Shown piece after piece: positions 22,341 to 38,300 of a stretch of 64,000 nt of DNA. Positions within the stretch are counted from its first letter, which is position 1; each line of letters opens with the position of its first letter. The position numbers were made by a program, and so were the translations under genes. This stretch comes from Axinella damicornis (taxonomy: Eukaryota; Porifera; Demospongiae; Axinellida; Axinellidae): positions 124,001 to 188,000 of the forward strand of contig OZ007505.1 of assembly GCA_963931865.1 (NCBI GenBank), in the 5' to 3' direction. The notes beneath the pieces were generated by a model. The model was not told the DNA's origin. It saw only the letters and a program-made list of their open reading frames with translations, and did not search any database.

Positions 22341-23738
22341 TTTACCCACTTAACTGGTGGTTGAGAAGATGTCTGCACGTACAAATGCACGTATGAACAC
22401 GTCAAGCTCTATGGATCACATCTGCACACAAAATCATAATAGCTTTACAGATATGAACATGTACATGTAGCTTAAACATTTTTTGATCATCACGTCATTC
22501 CTGTTGCTATGGCAACCTGCATGCAGGGCGGCATCAATTCGAGATGCTGGAGTTGTTTTAAGTTGGCAATTTTCCACTTGAAATTACAGATCAAATCTTT
22601 GGATTGTATGGAGGCAAAAAACAAAATCTCAGATTATGTAACAGAATTTTGAACGATCAAGACACCATAATATCTTCAACGTACTCAAAAATGTTACTTC
22701 CAGGCCTCCATGCCCAGCTTTTGTTGCTTGCAGTGTGAAAAGCGGGGGCCAGGGCCTGGGGTTGGGACAAAAGCTGGGTGTGGGAGGCCTGGGAATGAGG
22801 CTACAGTGAAATTATATGTTCAAATGCATCATGAGTCCTGTACTTAGTCTTGTTGCTGTTTGCTACCCCCCCCCCCCCCCCCCCCCCCCCCCAAGCAGGT
22901 TGTGCTCATTGCAGGGGCAAGACACTCAGTAACAATTTTTCTATAACATTATACATTCATTTTTTTGCATGTCACAGATTTTATACAAAGAGTACGTTGA
23001 ACCACTGAACAGGGTCCAGCATGTAGGAGGCCATGCAACCAAATACCAATGTTGTTTTAGTTAACTAAAACTAAAACTATAATGCATTTTAGTACGGCAT
23101 ATTTCACTTTAGTAATTAAAACTAAAACTAAAGTGAGGACTGTCTCAGCCTGTTAATTAAAACTACAACTATACATTGTTTTGTTTGTTTGTTTGTTTGT
23201 TTTGCTGGTTTGGTTTTGTTGGTTTTTGCATGTATTTTGTCTTGTTTTGTATATATTTTGTGTTAGTTTTTTCTTTTGTAAGGTAGTGTGTGTTTATATG
23301 TTAATTTTTATTTTTTAATTTTTCCTTGTATTGTAAGTTATACTCAGCTGTAGAGCAGCCCTTTCAGATGACCATTTTGGACAAGAAAAACAACTAAACT
23401 AATATTTAAATCACCCCAAAAAGGTGGTTACTAAAACCATAGATAATAGAATGCTATTATCTATGCTAAAACTAAAAGAGGTTTTACTAAGTTAGCCCTT
23501 TTGAGTTATATATAATTAAAACTAAAACTAAACTAAACAATGTGTAATTATAAAACTAAACTATTTCAGTTTTAGATAACTAAAACAACATCGGATTGCC
23601 AAATACAAGCAGCCACGCCCCCTCACAATAATGAGAAGCCATCTTTGCTCAAGCTAGCTGTGGAGGGTACGGTGGTCCAACGTTTTACGTCATCATTGGA
23701 ATTCTTCCAGCTATTATATAGCCGGTTATTGTCAACGA
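22341..23738. other. Intergenic region with MITE relic, poly-C and AAACTA-rich DNA
   Basis: About 22701-22803 is an inverted repeat (CCAGGCCTCCATGCCCAGCTTTTGT ... ACAAAAGCTGGGTGTGGGAGGCCTGG) ending GAATGAGGCTA, a relic of the TAGCC MITE family. 22866-22892 is poly-C. 23050-23590 is AT-rich with many aactaaaacta repeats. A TATA-like ctattatata lies at 23711-23720, 19 bp before the next start codon. Confidence 0.65.
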
Positions 23739-26700
23739 ATGGCGCGAGTGTCGGGCAAGAAGGTGCTCCTTGGCTTGGCGCCCGCCCCCCTCCTCGTTCT
23801 CTCGCTGCTGCTGTTCGGAGGAGTCATCGCATTGGGTGAGTGAAGCCGCAGGATAAAGATCTGCACGATTTGGGTGTGGCCAATGGCAGTACAAGTATTG
23901 TTTCTAGAAATTTAGTGGTTTTGGGAGAGGGAGAAGAAAGTGCTTGTGTGGGGAGGGAAGTTGGGAAAAGGTCTGCAACCAGCTGCCTAGGAGGTCTGGC
24001 GGTCCACCAGCTGCCCAGGAGGTCTGGCGGTCCACCAGCTGACCAGGAGGTCTGGCGGTCCACCAGCTGCCCAGGAGGTCTGGCGGTCCACCAGCTGCCC
24101 AGGAGGTCTGGCGGTCCACCAGCTGCCCAGGAGGTCTGGCGGTCCACCAGCTGCCCAGGAGGTCTGGCGGTCCACCAGCTGCCCAGGAGGTCTGGCGGTC
24201 CACCAGCTGCCCAGGAGGTCTGGCGGTCCACCAGCTGCCCAGGAGGTCTGGCGGTCCACCAGCTGCCCAGGAGGTCTGGCGGTCCACCAGCTGCCCAGGA
24301 GGTCTGGCGGTCCACCAGCTGCTCAGGAGGTCTGGCGGTCCACCAGCTGCCCAGGTCTGGCGGTCCACCAGCTGCCCAGGAGGTCTGGCGGTCCACCAGC
24401 TGCCCAGGAGGTCTGGCAGTCCACCAGCTGCCCAGGAGGTCTGGCGGTCCGCCAGCTGCCCAGGGGGTCTGGCGGTCCACCAGCTGCCCAGGAGGTCTGG
24501 CGGTCCACCAGCTGCCCAGGAGGTCTGGCGGTCCACCAGCTGCCCAGGAGGTCTGGCAGTCCACCAGCTGCCCAGGAGGTCTGGCGGTCCACCAGCTGCC
24601 CAGGAGGTCTGGCGGTCCACCAGCTGCCCAGGAGGTCTGGCGGTCCACCAGCTGCCCAGGAGGTCTGGCGGTCCACCAGCTGCCCAGGAGGTCTGGCGGT
24701 CCACCAGCTGCCCAGGAGGTCTGGCGGTCCACCTGCTCTTACAACCTTCAGTACAGACACTAGTGACCTTTATATACAGCTAGCCTGGTTCGTAGGTGTA
24801 TAGCTTAATGGCTAACCTGCACAAGGGCCATTTTTTCCAATTCGCTAAATTGAGCTATAAGTATCTGCGAATAATGGTGACCTCCCATTCTGTGGAAATC
24901 TCTGCTCGGTTCACTCTGCTTCAATGCACACTATAGCAGAAGTAGGCCAGACTCACTCAGAGCTACAAACATTGCCTTATATACATAGTCCAGACTTGAA
25001 TCCATGGGCTGTTGGTGTGCAATAAACACCACTCTGCAGCTAGCCCCAGGTAACTTCAGCACGCCAGCGTGTTAGGTTACGTGTGATCACTGTCTCACCA
25101 GTTGGGGTGTAGTGAACCATACATCCATGTGCCCTGTTTGCCAGGCTACACTCGTCTGTTGCATGAGAAATGGCTCAGAAGTTCTGATTCAGCACTTCTG
25201 CTCCACAGAGACCTGTCATTTTCCCTTGCTCCCTCTCTCCTCCCTCCCCTCTTTCCTCCTCTGTCTCCTCCCGCCTTCCTCTCCCCCGCCTCTCCCCTTC
25301 ATTTCTCCCTTCCTCCCCCCCAGGAGTGGTGGGTATTATCAAGGCTGATGAGGTGAACCCGTGTGCCCAGTCTAATGCTACAGAGGATTGTGTGCTGCAG
25401 CTTGACCTGCTGACCACTGGGAGTGCAGCGGGCCAGGACGTGACCGGGCAGGCTGGGCGAACCCTGGAGTGGGTCTGGTGGATGCTGGGCAGCTCTGGGT
25501 GTGGAGTGGTGTTCTCCCTCGTGTGTATGTGTGCGGTGTGGGTGCTGATTGAGGTGATACGAAAGTTCCAGGTTATTGAACAGGAAGAGAAAGCTGGCAG
25601 GAAAAGAGGAAGGTGAAGAGGGGGAGGAGGAAGGGAAGAGGGAAAGAAGAGGGAAGAGTGGTTCAGAGGGAAAAGAAGCAAGGGGTGCATCACCGTTCTC
25701 TGAGTGAGGCCGCCTCACTCTCAGAGGTCATCAACCTATCCTGTGTGAATCACTCTCAGAGGTCATTCAGTGAACAGCCTATCCTTTGTGAATCACTCTA
25801 AGAGGTCGTTCAGTGATCAACCTATCCTGTGTGAATCATCATTGTCTCAGAACCTGCTATCACCCTGTATGCTTGTTTTTCATAGGTCAAGTATTCGTGT
25901 TCCATTGACGGATTCTCAAGGCCACCAGAGTGCCGCCTCCGCACTGCAGGGGGGAGGCAGGGTGGAGGCTGACGGGGGGGAGAGAGAGGACGGTGATGAG
26001 CCTGCCAGTAGTGGAACAGAGGTGAGTCTTCCACTGTCGACATGTCATCTTACTGGACTTGTTGATGCATCCTCCACAGCAGTGACTCTAGCACTGGTGT
26101 TCCGTTCCTCCGTCCCAGATTACGATTGACGTGATAGGGGGGTACGAGGTGCAGGAGTGGCAGCACAACCCCCTGCGCCAGTTCACCCCCGGCTCCCTCG
26201 TCACCCTCTTCTTCAGCCTCCTCTCCCTCACCTGCTCCTTCCTCTGTTGTGAGTGACTGTGTGGGGGTGGAGATGGGTGGGTGTGTGAGTGTAGGAGTGT
26301 GGGTGTGTGGGTGGAGGGGTGGGTGGGTGTGGAGGTCTGACAACAGTGCAACATACTTGTACAGTATCACATCACTGCTTGATATGCTGTGCATAGACCT
26401 TATTCAATCATTTTGGACCCTGGACAGTGCTGAAGTTGCGGTGGTTTACTGTGTATGTGTACGTGTGTGTTCATCTCTGCAGTGCTGTGGAGCATTGCCA
26501 TCGCCTACGACCACACTCGGAGGTCAGACAAGTCCGTCGGATCATTCCTTGGAGTGGAGTTCCTGGCCGGCCTCGCGCTGCCCTTGTTCTTCTTTGTCGC
26601 TTGCATCCTGCTGGCAGTTGTGCTTGACTTTATCACCATTGGCCACCTCGACGCACGCCAGGGGCTCACCCGGTTTCTACCTGGTGCTCTCCAGTTTGTG

Positions 26701-27501
26701 CGTGGGAAGGCCAACAACTACTGGGTCATTGAGGACACCTTCTACTTTAAGCTCAAGAAACGCAGCGACCGACTTGAACACAACTGCTTCTACTCCTTCG
26801 ACAAGACTCTGGCAACATGGCACCTTGCTACCATTGTCGCACTCTCCCTACTGCTTGCGTTCTCCTACTTTGTCGACATCACCATCGACCAGGCCCGCAC
26901 GGCCATCTCTTGCAGCGAAGTTGACCGCAGCTATGACTGCTTCAACACAAGCACATTAGCCCACGTGGACTGTGTGGATGACATTGCTGGGCCCTTACTC
27001 TACTGCTTCCGGTTCCTACGATTCGGAGTAGACCAAGATATCATTTCAGCCCTCTCACAGTCGTTTGCCTTCTATCTGGTGGCCGTTACATTCTTTGTGA
27101 AAATCTTTTCGGTCGTGAAGGTGTTCCTTCACCTGAAGCCCAGTCGCTTCTGGGGTGTCCTGTTCGTTGGTCTTGGGGTGCTCCTCTTGATCGCAACGAT
27201 CATTGTATTCATCGTCTGGATCCGAGGATACGCCTCTCCCAGCATTGTGGCAATAATCCGGCTCAATGTGATCAACCTGGCCCAGTTTGTGATGGTGTGT
27301 CTGTTCCTGATCGTCACTGGCCTGCTGCTGCTGGAGGGGAAGTGGTGGGAACGCATCCCCCTCCATCCTGCCAGGGCACGGGAGCTGGCACTGATTCACC
27401 ACGGCGACAATGGCTCTCACAGGGACTTGGTTGAAGCGGAGCATGCTCTAGCGGCCCGCAGGGAGCCAGACAGCACACCTGCTGCACACACGGAGGTGTG
27501 A
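23739..27501 (+). CDS. Multi-pass membrane protein (~8 TM), unrecognised
   Basis: Five exons, 23739-23835, 25324-25612, 25886-26021, 26119-26248 and 26483-27501, give 556 residues with consistent phases and stop TGA. Hydrophobic segments lie at about 10-32, 81-109, 197-228, 241-267, 330-352, 411-432, 441-464 and 475-502. The first outside loop carries two cysteines and an N-glycosylation sequon (NPCAQSNATEDC). The loop between segments 5 and 6 has five cysteines (ISCSEVDRSYDC...VDC...LYC). The cytosolic linker from about 110 to 180 is basic, then acidic and Ser-rich. The C-tail is polar and ends AAHTEV, a possible PDZ ligand. I do not recognise the family; a channel, transporter or scaffold are all possible. 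It is tail to tail with GALNS. Confidence 0.8.
23985..24735. repeat. 28-bp minisatellite, ~27 copies
   Basis: Array of ccaccagctgcccaggaggtctggcggt in the first intron of the 8-TM gene, with a few single-base variants (tgaccagg, tgctcagg, a 4-bp deletion near 24353). It is open in several frames on both strands, but no splice sites or composition suggest coding. Confidence 0.97.
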
Positions 27502-27974
27502 TAGTGGCAATAGAAAATGATTTTGTAACTTGGAGCAGCACTCTCTCCACCTGGTTAGTCCCTGGTTTATAATCATTGGAGTTTGTACCACAAATGCACA
27601 TTTTGTATGCCACAAATACAATGTACATCTGTTGCCTGGAGCTATGACTGTATTTTGATTTAGAGGCAATTAGTGTTAGCCATAACTACATACGGTACCG
27701 AGATTGAACTAAAACTCATTACCTCATGCAGACAGACAAATGGCTGCTTTTTGCATGCTAAGTACTTTAGATATATAGTATACATAAGCAAAGAGTATAA
27801 TGGCGGGGGGAGTGACAGTGTAATGGCGGGGGGAGTGACAGTGTAATGGCAGGGGGGAGTGACAGTGTAATGGCAGGGGGGAGTGACAGTGTAATGGCAG
27901 GGGGGTGACCGAGCACACTGAGAGACTAAAAGCACATGAGTACATGTGGAGTGGCGCTGATTGTGTATCACACT
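27502..27974. other. Convergent 3' region with a 24-bp repeat
   Basis: Between the stop codons of the 8-TM gene and GALNS. 27800-27910 holds about five copies of a ~24-bp unit (taatggcggggggagtgacag). Otherwise it is AT-rich 3' UTR-type sequence with no gene seen. Confidence 0.7.
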
Positions 27975-31530
<3,556 letters not shown>

Positions 31531-31739
31531 CGTACAGCCAGCTACCTGCATCAATGCAATCAGAGCAGCAGTTATCTCCAATGTAGTCACATGATAGTGT
31601 GCACTTTATAATTATTCATTCACCACAGCATAGATAATAATTATCTAGGACATGTATGTCCATAGCCTGTCAGCATTGACCACTACCTCTTGCTGTATCC
31701 CGACAGCGAGCCTGGATAAAGATTTGCTGCTGTCTAGCT
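31531..31739. promoter_or_regulatory. Putative bidirectional promoter GALNS/TSP1 gene
   Basis: 209 bp between divergent start codons, with an AT-rich core (ataattattcattcacc and gataataattatc). No clear TATA box at the expected distance from either start. Function inferred from layout. Confidence 0.5.
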
Positions 31740-33457
31740 ATGCTTTGCGGCAAAGTAGGGCCCAAGGGAGAGCCCCAAGGTCACAGTTCAGAGAGGGGGC
31801 GTTGTCTACTCGCTGGGCTGCTGCTGCTGTTGTGTTTACTCCGACCGAGTAACTCGGCGGATGGCGACTGCGTACTCTCCAGCTGGACTCAGTGGACTGG
31901 CTGGACTCCCGAGTGCAACAATGCATCCAGCTTCCAGCAGCATCGCCAACGATCTTGCGTCCTCCCTCCCTTGGACTCCCGACCCTGCGCTACGGATCTC
32001 TGCGGCGTCCAGAACAGAACGGTGACCGCGTTCAGGACTGTTCCGCCCACTCCTTGCTGCCAAGGTCACACATACTGCATTGTAGTAACTAGTATCCCTG
32101 CAGACTAGATGCTGAGTGTTTATGCGCCACAGTGTGAACTGCAGGCATATGTTCATCTGCCCTGTTTCAGACCTGGCTTGGGGTAGGTGGTCACAGTGGA
32201 GTCCTAGCTGTTCGGATCTTCTCTGCAATGCCTCCACACTGCACAACACCACCTCCAAAGGCCCATGTGTCTGGATGGGGGAGGAGGGGGTTTCTAACGT
32301 CAGTGGTAACATCGCTGTGCAGACAAGGAGGAGGTTGCGAGATGACTGTACTGCTGAGAGATGTCCAGAGTGCAATGGAGAGGAGCAGACAAGAGTTGGT
32401 AGGTGTAATTGCAAGACCCTAGCTTGGCCCAATAGTCTCTCTCCCGTACAGCACATAGCAAACCATATACCTATATCCCACACGACATACACTCACTCAC
32501 TTATTTTTGTTTATCGCTATAATTATTTATGTATACATAAATCTATGGTTTGTGTAGATGCAGTATTCCTGCACGCGCGCGCGTGCACACACACACACAC
32601 ACTCCACAGCTTCCCTGCAGGTGTGGGGGCCATGGTCCCAGTGGTTCTGCCATACCAGTAGGATGACTCGACGGAGAATGTGCGTGCAGTCAGCTGAGAG
32701 AGCAGATGTCTGCTGCCAGCTGTGTGCCTTGGGGACTGTGGAGGAGGAGTACGATGTGCAATGCCCTGGGCCAAGTGTATCTCCAAGTGTTGCTGCACCA
32801 ACAGTGGGAAGTGGAGGGAGGGAGGGAGGGTTGGGGGCAGGTGTGCTGGGTGTAGTTGTGGGGATGCTGGTGGTGGCAGGTGTGTGTGTGCTGCTGGGAG
32901 CACTGTTCTTCTGCCTCTGCTGGAGAGAATTCAAGTGGAAACGATCATACACACTGAGGTAGGAAAGAGCGCATGATGACATCATCGTCCTCCACACTGC
33001 AATGACGATGATGTCATCATGTGCTCTTGGGGTAGGACATTGCACAGTGTTGTATGTATGGCACATACTCTGCAGGTCTCAGCCCTCTACCGACTCCCAG
33101 CTTGTGCCCACAGAGCAGTGGACAGGAGGTAGCAGAGAGGCAAGTCTCCCGCTTGTGCCCATGCACCAAACGAGTGGGGGCATCCCCCCACATCCCTCGG
33201 CACAGCAACCAAGACACGGAATGGAAGCTGAGGATGTCCCAGTGCACTCCAGCAGAGAAGACTTGGTAGCAGAGCCAATGCACAGTGATCACAGTGTTTC
33301 TCACAAAGTGCCATCCAGAGTCAAGCACAGACCCACAGACTGTCCTGGAGTCAGCTCCAGCCAGGAAGATCTGTTGGAAGCAGTGCACACTGCCAGTGAA
33401 CATGCTTATGCAAGCAATTCCTGTAGTGACAGTGACAATTCCATGAGCTGGCTATAG
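31740..33457 (+). CDS. Thrombospondin type-1 repeat membrane protein
   Basis: Four exons, 31740-32064, 32171-32398, 32610-32958 and 33076-33457, give 427 residues, stop at 33455-33457. A signal peptide core lies at about 22-40 (CLLAGLLLLLCLL). Three TSP1-type modules follow, recognisable by their WxxW cores and cysteines: SSWTQWTGWTPEC, WGRWSQWSPSC and VWGPWSQWFC...RRRMC. A Gly-rich spacer precedes a membrane helix at about 260-288 (GVLGVVVGMLVVAGVCVLLGALFFCLCW). A Ser/His-rich ~135-residue cytosolic tail contains two similar SSREDLV/SSQEDLL motifs. Likely a cell-surface adhesion or signalling receptor, but its ligand and ortholog are unknown. The acceptor at 32610 was chosen over the stronger-looking one at 32621 because only the former keeps frame. 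Confidence 0.85.
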
Positions 33458-33927
33458 TTCACAACATCTGAAGGGGGTGGGGCTGAGATATAAGTGCAAA
33501 GGTTATGGTAATGATGCAATGGATCTGCGCATGCGTGGAACGTTGATAGTCGCGCTCACGTTCTGGCGCTCAGCTTGAGCTCTGTATGTGTGTGTGGGGA
33601 AGATTGAGGGAGGCTGTTCTGCATCTGGTGACTGATTGACCCGCTGCGGAAGGTACGGGAAGGCTTTGATACTGCTGAAAACTGTCCCTGTATTACAGTT
33701 TGTAAATTCTACGCAAGGAAGGTAGGGTAATGGTACCTCCATTTAACGCCTATTAGACCCTAGTGCATGGCGAGTCTGTACACGTGTAGGTGATAATCAG
33801 TGCTTGTAAATTGTTAGCTTTGGTGCTTAAAGCGGTAGTTCTAGTATGTGTATTGTACATTTCTGTCTGTTGCTGAGGGAGTGTGCACTGTCTCTCCTGG
33901 TGCCAGGTTCACGGGAGGCAGCTCGTC
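33458..33927. promoter_or_regulatory. KPNB1 upstream region
   Basis: 470 bp between the TSP1 gene stop and the KPNB1 start. Includes CG-containing DNA (gcgcatgcgtggaacg, gtcgcgctcacg at 33526-33560) consistent with a housekeeping promoter. Possible 5' UTR intron. No ORF of note. Confidence 0.5.
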
Positions 33928-35262
33928 ATGGACTTAGCTCAAGTGCTGGAGGCAACCGCCTCACCAGGTAAACAGCATGCAGGGTAGCTAGTATACCAGT
34001 CTCACTCAGCTCCCTCTCTCATCTGCCTCCCCCCCTCCTCTCCCCTTCCTTCCTTCTCCTCTCTCCTCTCCCCTTCCTTCTCCCCTCCCCCCCTCCTCTC
34101 CCCTCCCTCCTCCTCCCTCCCTCCTCTCCCCTTCCTCCCTCCCCTCCTGTAGACACACAGGTAATTCAAGGGGCCCAGCAACAATTGGAAAATGCAGCAA
34201 AATCCAACTGGGTATGTTCCAGTTGCACGCCAAACACATTGTCCTTCCAGTATCTTGCTTCATGTTGTCCCCTCCCTCTTCCTCCTCCTCCGATACTCCT
34301 CAGCCGGCGTTTATGACAGCGCTAGCTACCGTACTAGCTGATGTCTCAAAGTCTCAGGTTGCTCGCATGGCAGCAGGACTTCAGCTGAAAAACTTCCTGA
34401 CTGCGAAGAGTCCGGAGATTCGGTTGCAGTACCAGCAGAACTGGCTGATGCTGGAAACTCCAGTGCGGCAACACGTCAAAGAGATGGTGAGTTGATGTGG
34501 TTTGTAGACCACGTGTGGGGATGCTATGAAGTGGAATGTCATGCGGAATGATGCTGTTTTGGAATGTTGTGCTTGTGTGTAGGTATTGCGAACTCTTGGC
34601 ACTGAGAAGAAACCTCATGGCTCTGCAGCGCAGGTGGGTGGCTACTTGCATGTTGTTGATTGCTTATAGTACACGTATCCTTACTTTCTATCTACTTCCT
34701 CTGCCTCTCCCCACCCTCCACCCTCTCTCCCCCCACCCCCCTCTCTCCCCCCACCACCCCACCTCTCCTTCCCTCCACCCCACCTCCCCTCCCCCACCCT
34801 CCACCCCCACCACCTCACCTCTGTCCTCCCACCACCACCACCACTCCACCTCCCCTCCCCCACCCTCTCTCCCCTCACCCCCACCTCACCCAGTGTGTAG
34901 CGTACATTGCTGCAGCAGAGATCCCCACAGGCCAGTGGCCAGAACTTATTGCAACATTACTTTTGAACGTGACAGCTGCCCAGAGCACAGAGGCACTCAA
35001 GGTGGCTTCACTTGAGGCCATTGGCTACATCTGTGAGGAAATTGTGAGTTACATTCTGTGAGGTGTGGCCCGGGTGTATGTGTTCCTCTTATTCCCACTT
35101 GTCTTCCCGCACTCCCTAGGACCCCAAGTTTCTAGCGGCTCAATCTAACGAGATCCTGACTGCCATTGTGCAGGGCATGAGGAAAGAGGAACCAAGGTGG
35201 GAGGGATCTCAATTGTTTTACCCTGTCCTCTGTATACCAGCCCACCTTTCTCATAGACTCAT

Positions 35263-35307
<45 letters not shown>

Positions 35308-38300
35308 ACACACACACAGCAATGATGTAAGATTGGCAGCGACCAAGGCCCTCCTAAACTCTCTTGAATTCACAAAAGCCAACTTTGAGAAGGAGGTAAG
35401 TCCTCACCGTGCAGCTCTGCTCACACCACCGATATGCTGCAGCACTGACATCTGAGGCAGATCTGCTAATTTTGCGAACTTTCCTCTTCCTGTGTTTAGT
35501 CCGAGCGTCACTTTATCATGCAAGTGGTGTGTGAGGCCACGCAGTGCAACAGCGTTGAGGTAAGCCATGTAGCACCCGTCTTCCCACTTCCCCTCCTACT
35601 GCTCTCCCACTCTCTCACTGCTTCCCCTACTGCCCCTCCCACTATCCCTCTCACTGCCCCTCCCACTATCCCTCTCACTGCCCCCTCCCACTATCCTCCC
35701 TCTCACTGCCCCTGCCACTATCCCTCTCACTGCCCCTCCCACTATCCCTCTCACTGCCCCTCCCACTATCCCTCTCACTGCCCCCTCCCACTATCCCTCT
35801 CACTGCCCCCTCCCACTATCCCTCTCACTGCCCCCTCCCACTATCCCTCTCACTGCCCCCTCCCACTATCCCTCTCACTGCCCCCTCCCACTATCCCTCT
35901 CACTGCCCCCTCCCACTATCCCTCTCACTGCCCCCTCCCACTATCCCTCTCACTGCCCCCTCCCACTATCCCTCTCACTGCCCCCTCCCACTATCCCTCT
36001 CACTGCCCCCTCCCATTATCCCTCTCACTGCCCCCTCCCACTATCCCTCTCGCTGCCCCCTCCCATTATCTCTCATTGCAAAGCAAAGTGCACGTTCTGA
36101 TACCTTCCCTTGCGTGAGTAATAGACTGTGCCCGGTCTGGTTGAACGCTGGCATAATCCATGAAGCAGAAGACTCACTCCCTTTTCGCCAATGCTGCATT
36201 GTGCGAAGGCTAGCCGCCATCTTCAGGCTAGTTAGATTGGTACCAGTTAGAAACTGATATTTGGTCGTTGTTAGACACATGCAAACCACGAATACCAGAC
36301 TTTCCTGAGGGCTAGGAATACTGCCTCATTTTTGTTGCCATGGAAATGTCTGTTGCTGTACCCAACACAGCTATTGTTCAGTATGGCTGGTAATAATTAA
36401 ATGGATGGTGTGCTGGCTTCCAGGTGCAGGTTGCAGCGCTGCAGAACCTGGTGAAGATCGTGAGCCTTTACTACCAGTACATGGAGACTTACATGGGACC
36501 AGCACTGTTTGCTGTAAGTTCAGGTGTATGGGTGGGTGGTGGGTGTGTCTGTGGGGGTGTGGATGTGTACAAGAGAGAGATAGCCCTTATCATCCAAAGG
36601 GTGCTACTGTACAATCTTTCAGGATGTGCTGGGTAATCACTCAGCAGATCATGACTGTATGTCTTGAGTTGTAGTATTGACTCACTCTGTGTGCTTGGTG
36701 TGTTCTGTAGATCACTCTGGAGGCAATGAAGTCCCCTACAGATGAGATTGCACTGCAGGGGATTGAATTCTGGTCTACTGTGTGTGATGAGGAGGCTGAC
36801 CTTGCAATAGAGGCTGCAGAGGTTGGGGGGGGGGGGGGAGTGAGGCAGAGGAAGAAGGGGGGAGACTAGGTGTTTTGTGAGAGTAATCTCCAGTTGGTAT
36901 GCAGGACATGGTGGGATGAGTCTGAGCGAGTGCACGTGCAGGACATGGAACAGTTACATGATCATGACTGTCATCAGAATGTGACTGAGTATAGCACATA
37001 AACAATACGCATGTGCATAACACCGGAACTGTGAGTCAGGCTAGTTGAAGCAGTCTAGCAGTTATGAGACACACAGCCTACTGCTCACTGGAACAAGCGC
37101 ACCATGTGCTCGAACAGTGAGTCAGACAATAATACAATTTTGTAGATGGATCTTTTTTGCCATGCGGTAACCTGTATCACTCTAGCCATTGAATAGGTAG
37201 GTCCACACATGCATCTTTATCACTCTAGCCATTGAATAGGTAGGTCCACACATGCATCTTTTCAAGAGGTAGACTGTTCATGGTTCGTTCAGCAGTTCAG
37301 CTGAACAACACGTGACGCAAGAACATGCAAACTGCAGATGATTTGCATGTACAGCATGCCGTACGAAATATAAATGTACATGTATTATACGGTAAATTCA
37401 CAACAACAAAGTCGTATATGTGGGGCCTGGTCAGGCTCACTCCAGTAATGGAATAGGTTATATCTGCAGGGTAGCCTCGTTCCCAAGCCAGAGAGGAGGA
37501 GAAAAGGGCCTGGTTTCCACTAGCTGTTTGCGCATGTGCTTAATTATCTGTAACAGTAGCACGTATTCATAAGGGGGAGGGTGCAAATGACGTCTTCGTA
37601 GTCACATGGTCGGGCGTGTGACGCTATCTATTTTGCTACACTGGTCCTTCATCCGTGAGATGAGGGGCGACACAGCCACAATTGCACTACCACCAGCAAC
37701 AGACTTACCCGACATTTGTTATTCAAAGCAAACGGAAGAGTCTGGTAGCATACCGACTCCACCCGGTCGGTGCGCAATGGTAGCCACACCCATCTTCAAT
37801 CGCGGGTCACTGTTCTAGCTCAATTTAGGAGCACTTGCCACCTGAGGGCATAGGAGAGCACGATCAAGAGCTGTTGTAACGCACGCCACTCGCTTACTAT
37901 AGCTAGCTAGTTTAACTGTACGGATCACGTTATCCACTTCGATGTCACGAGTTGTACAAACATAATCAAACGTCCACGGTGCCGCTGGAATTCCATCACT
38001 CTTTAGCGCATGCCAAACAGTGGGAACCAGGCCCTTTTCTCCTCGCTGTCTCGGGCCTGGGAACGAGGCTGATCTGCAAGGAGTCATGTGGGTTCCTGTC
38101 ATCTGTCTATTCTGCTGCAGTCTGAAGAGCAGGGCAGACCACCCGAGCAGATCAGCCGGTTCTATGTGAAGGGTGCAATGCAATTCCTAGTTCCAATTAT
38201 GCTGCTGACTCTAACAAAACAGGTCAGCCTTGACTAACTGTCACATGACTGTCACACAATACTGTATACTGTTTTTTTTTAACATCCAAGCTGCCTATGA

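Noticed and set aside
23824..24763. ~300-codon open frames on both strands (PPAAQEVWRST and TARPPGQLVD repeats)
   Set aside because: Direct product of the 28-bp minisatellite; period cycles all three frames and no splice or codon evidence.
37606..38183. Short frames (70 aa plus, 122 aa minus) present in both KPNB1 copies
   Set aside because: They lie inside the MITE 37472-38072 and show no homology; their repetition only reflects the large tandem copy.
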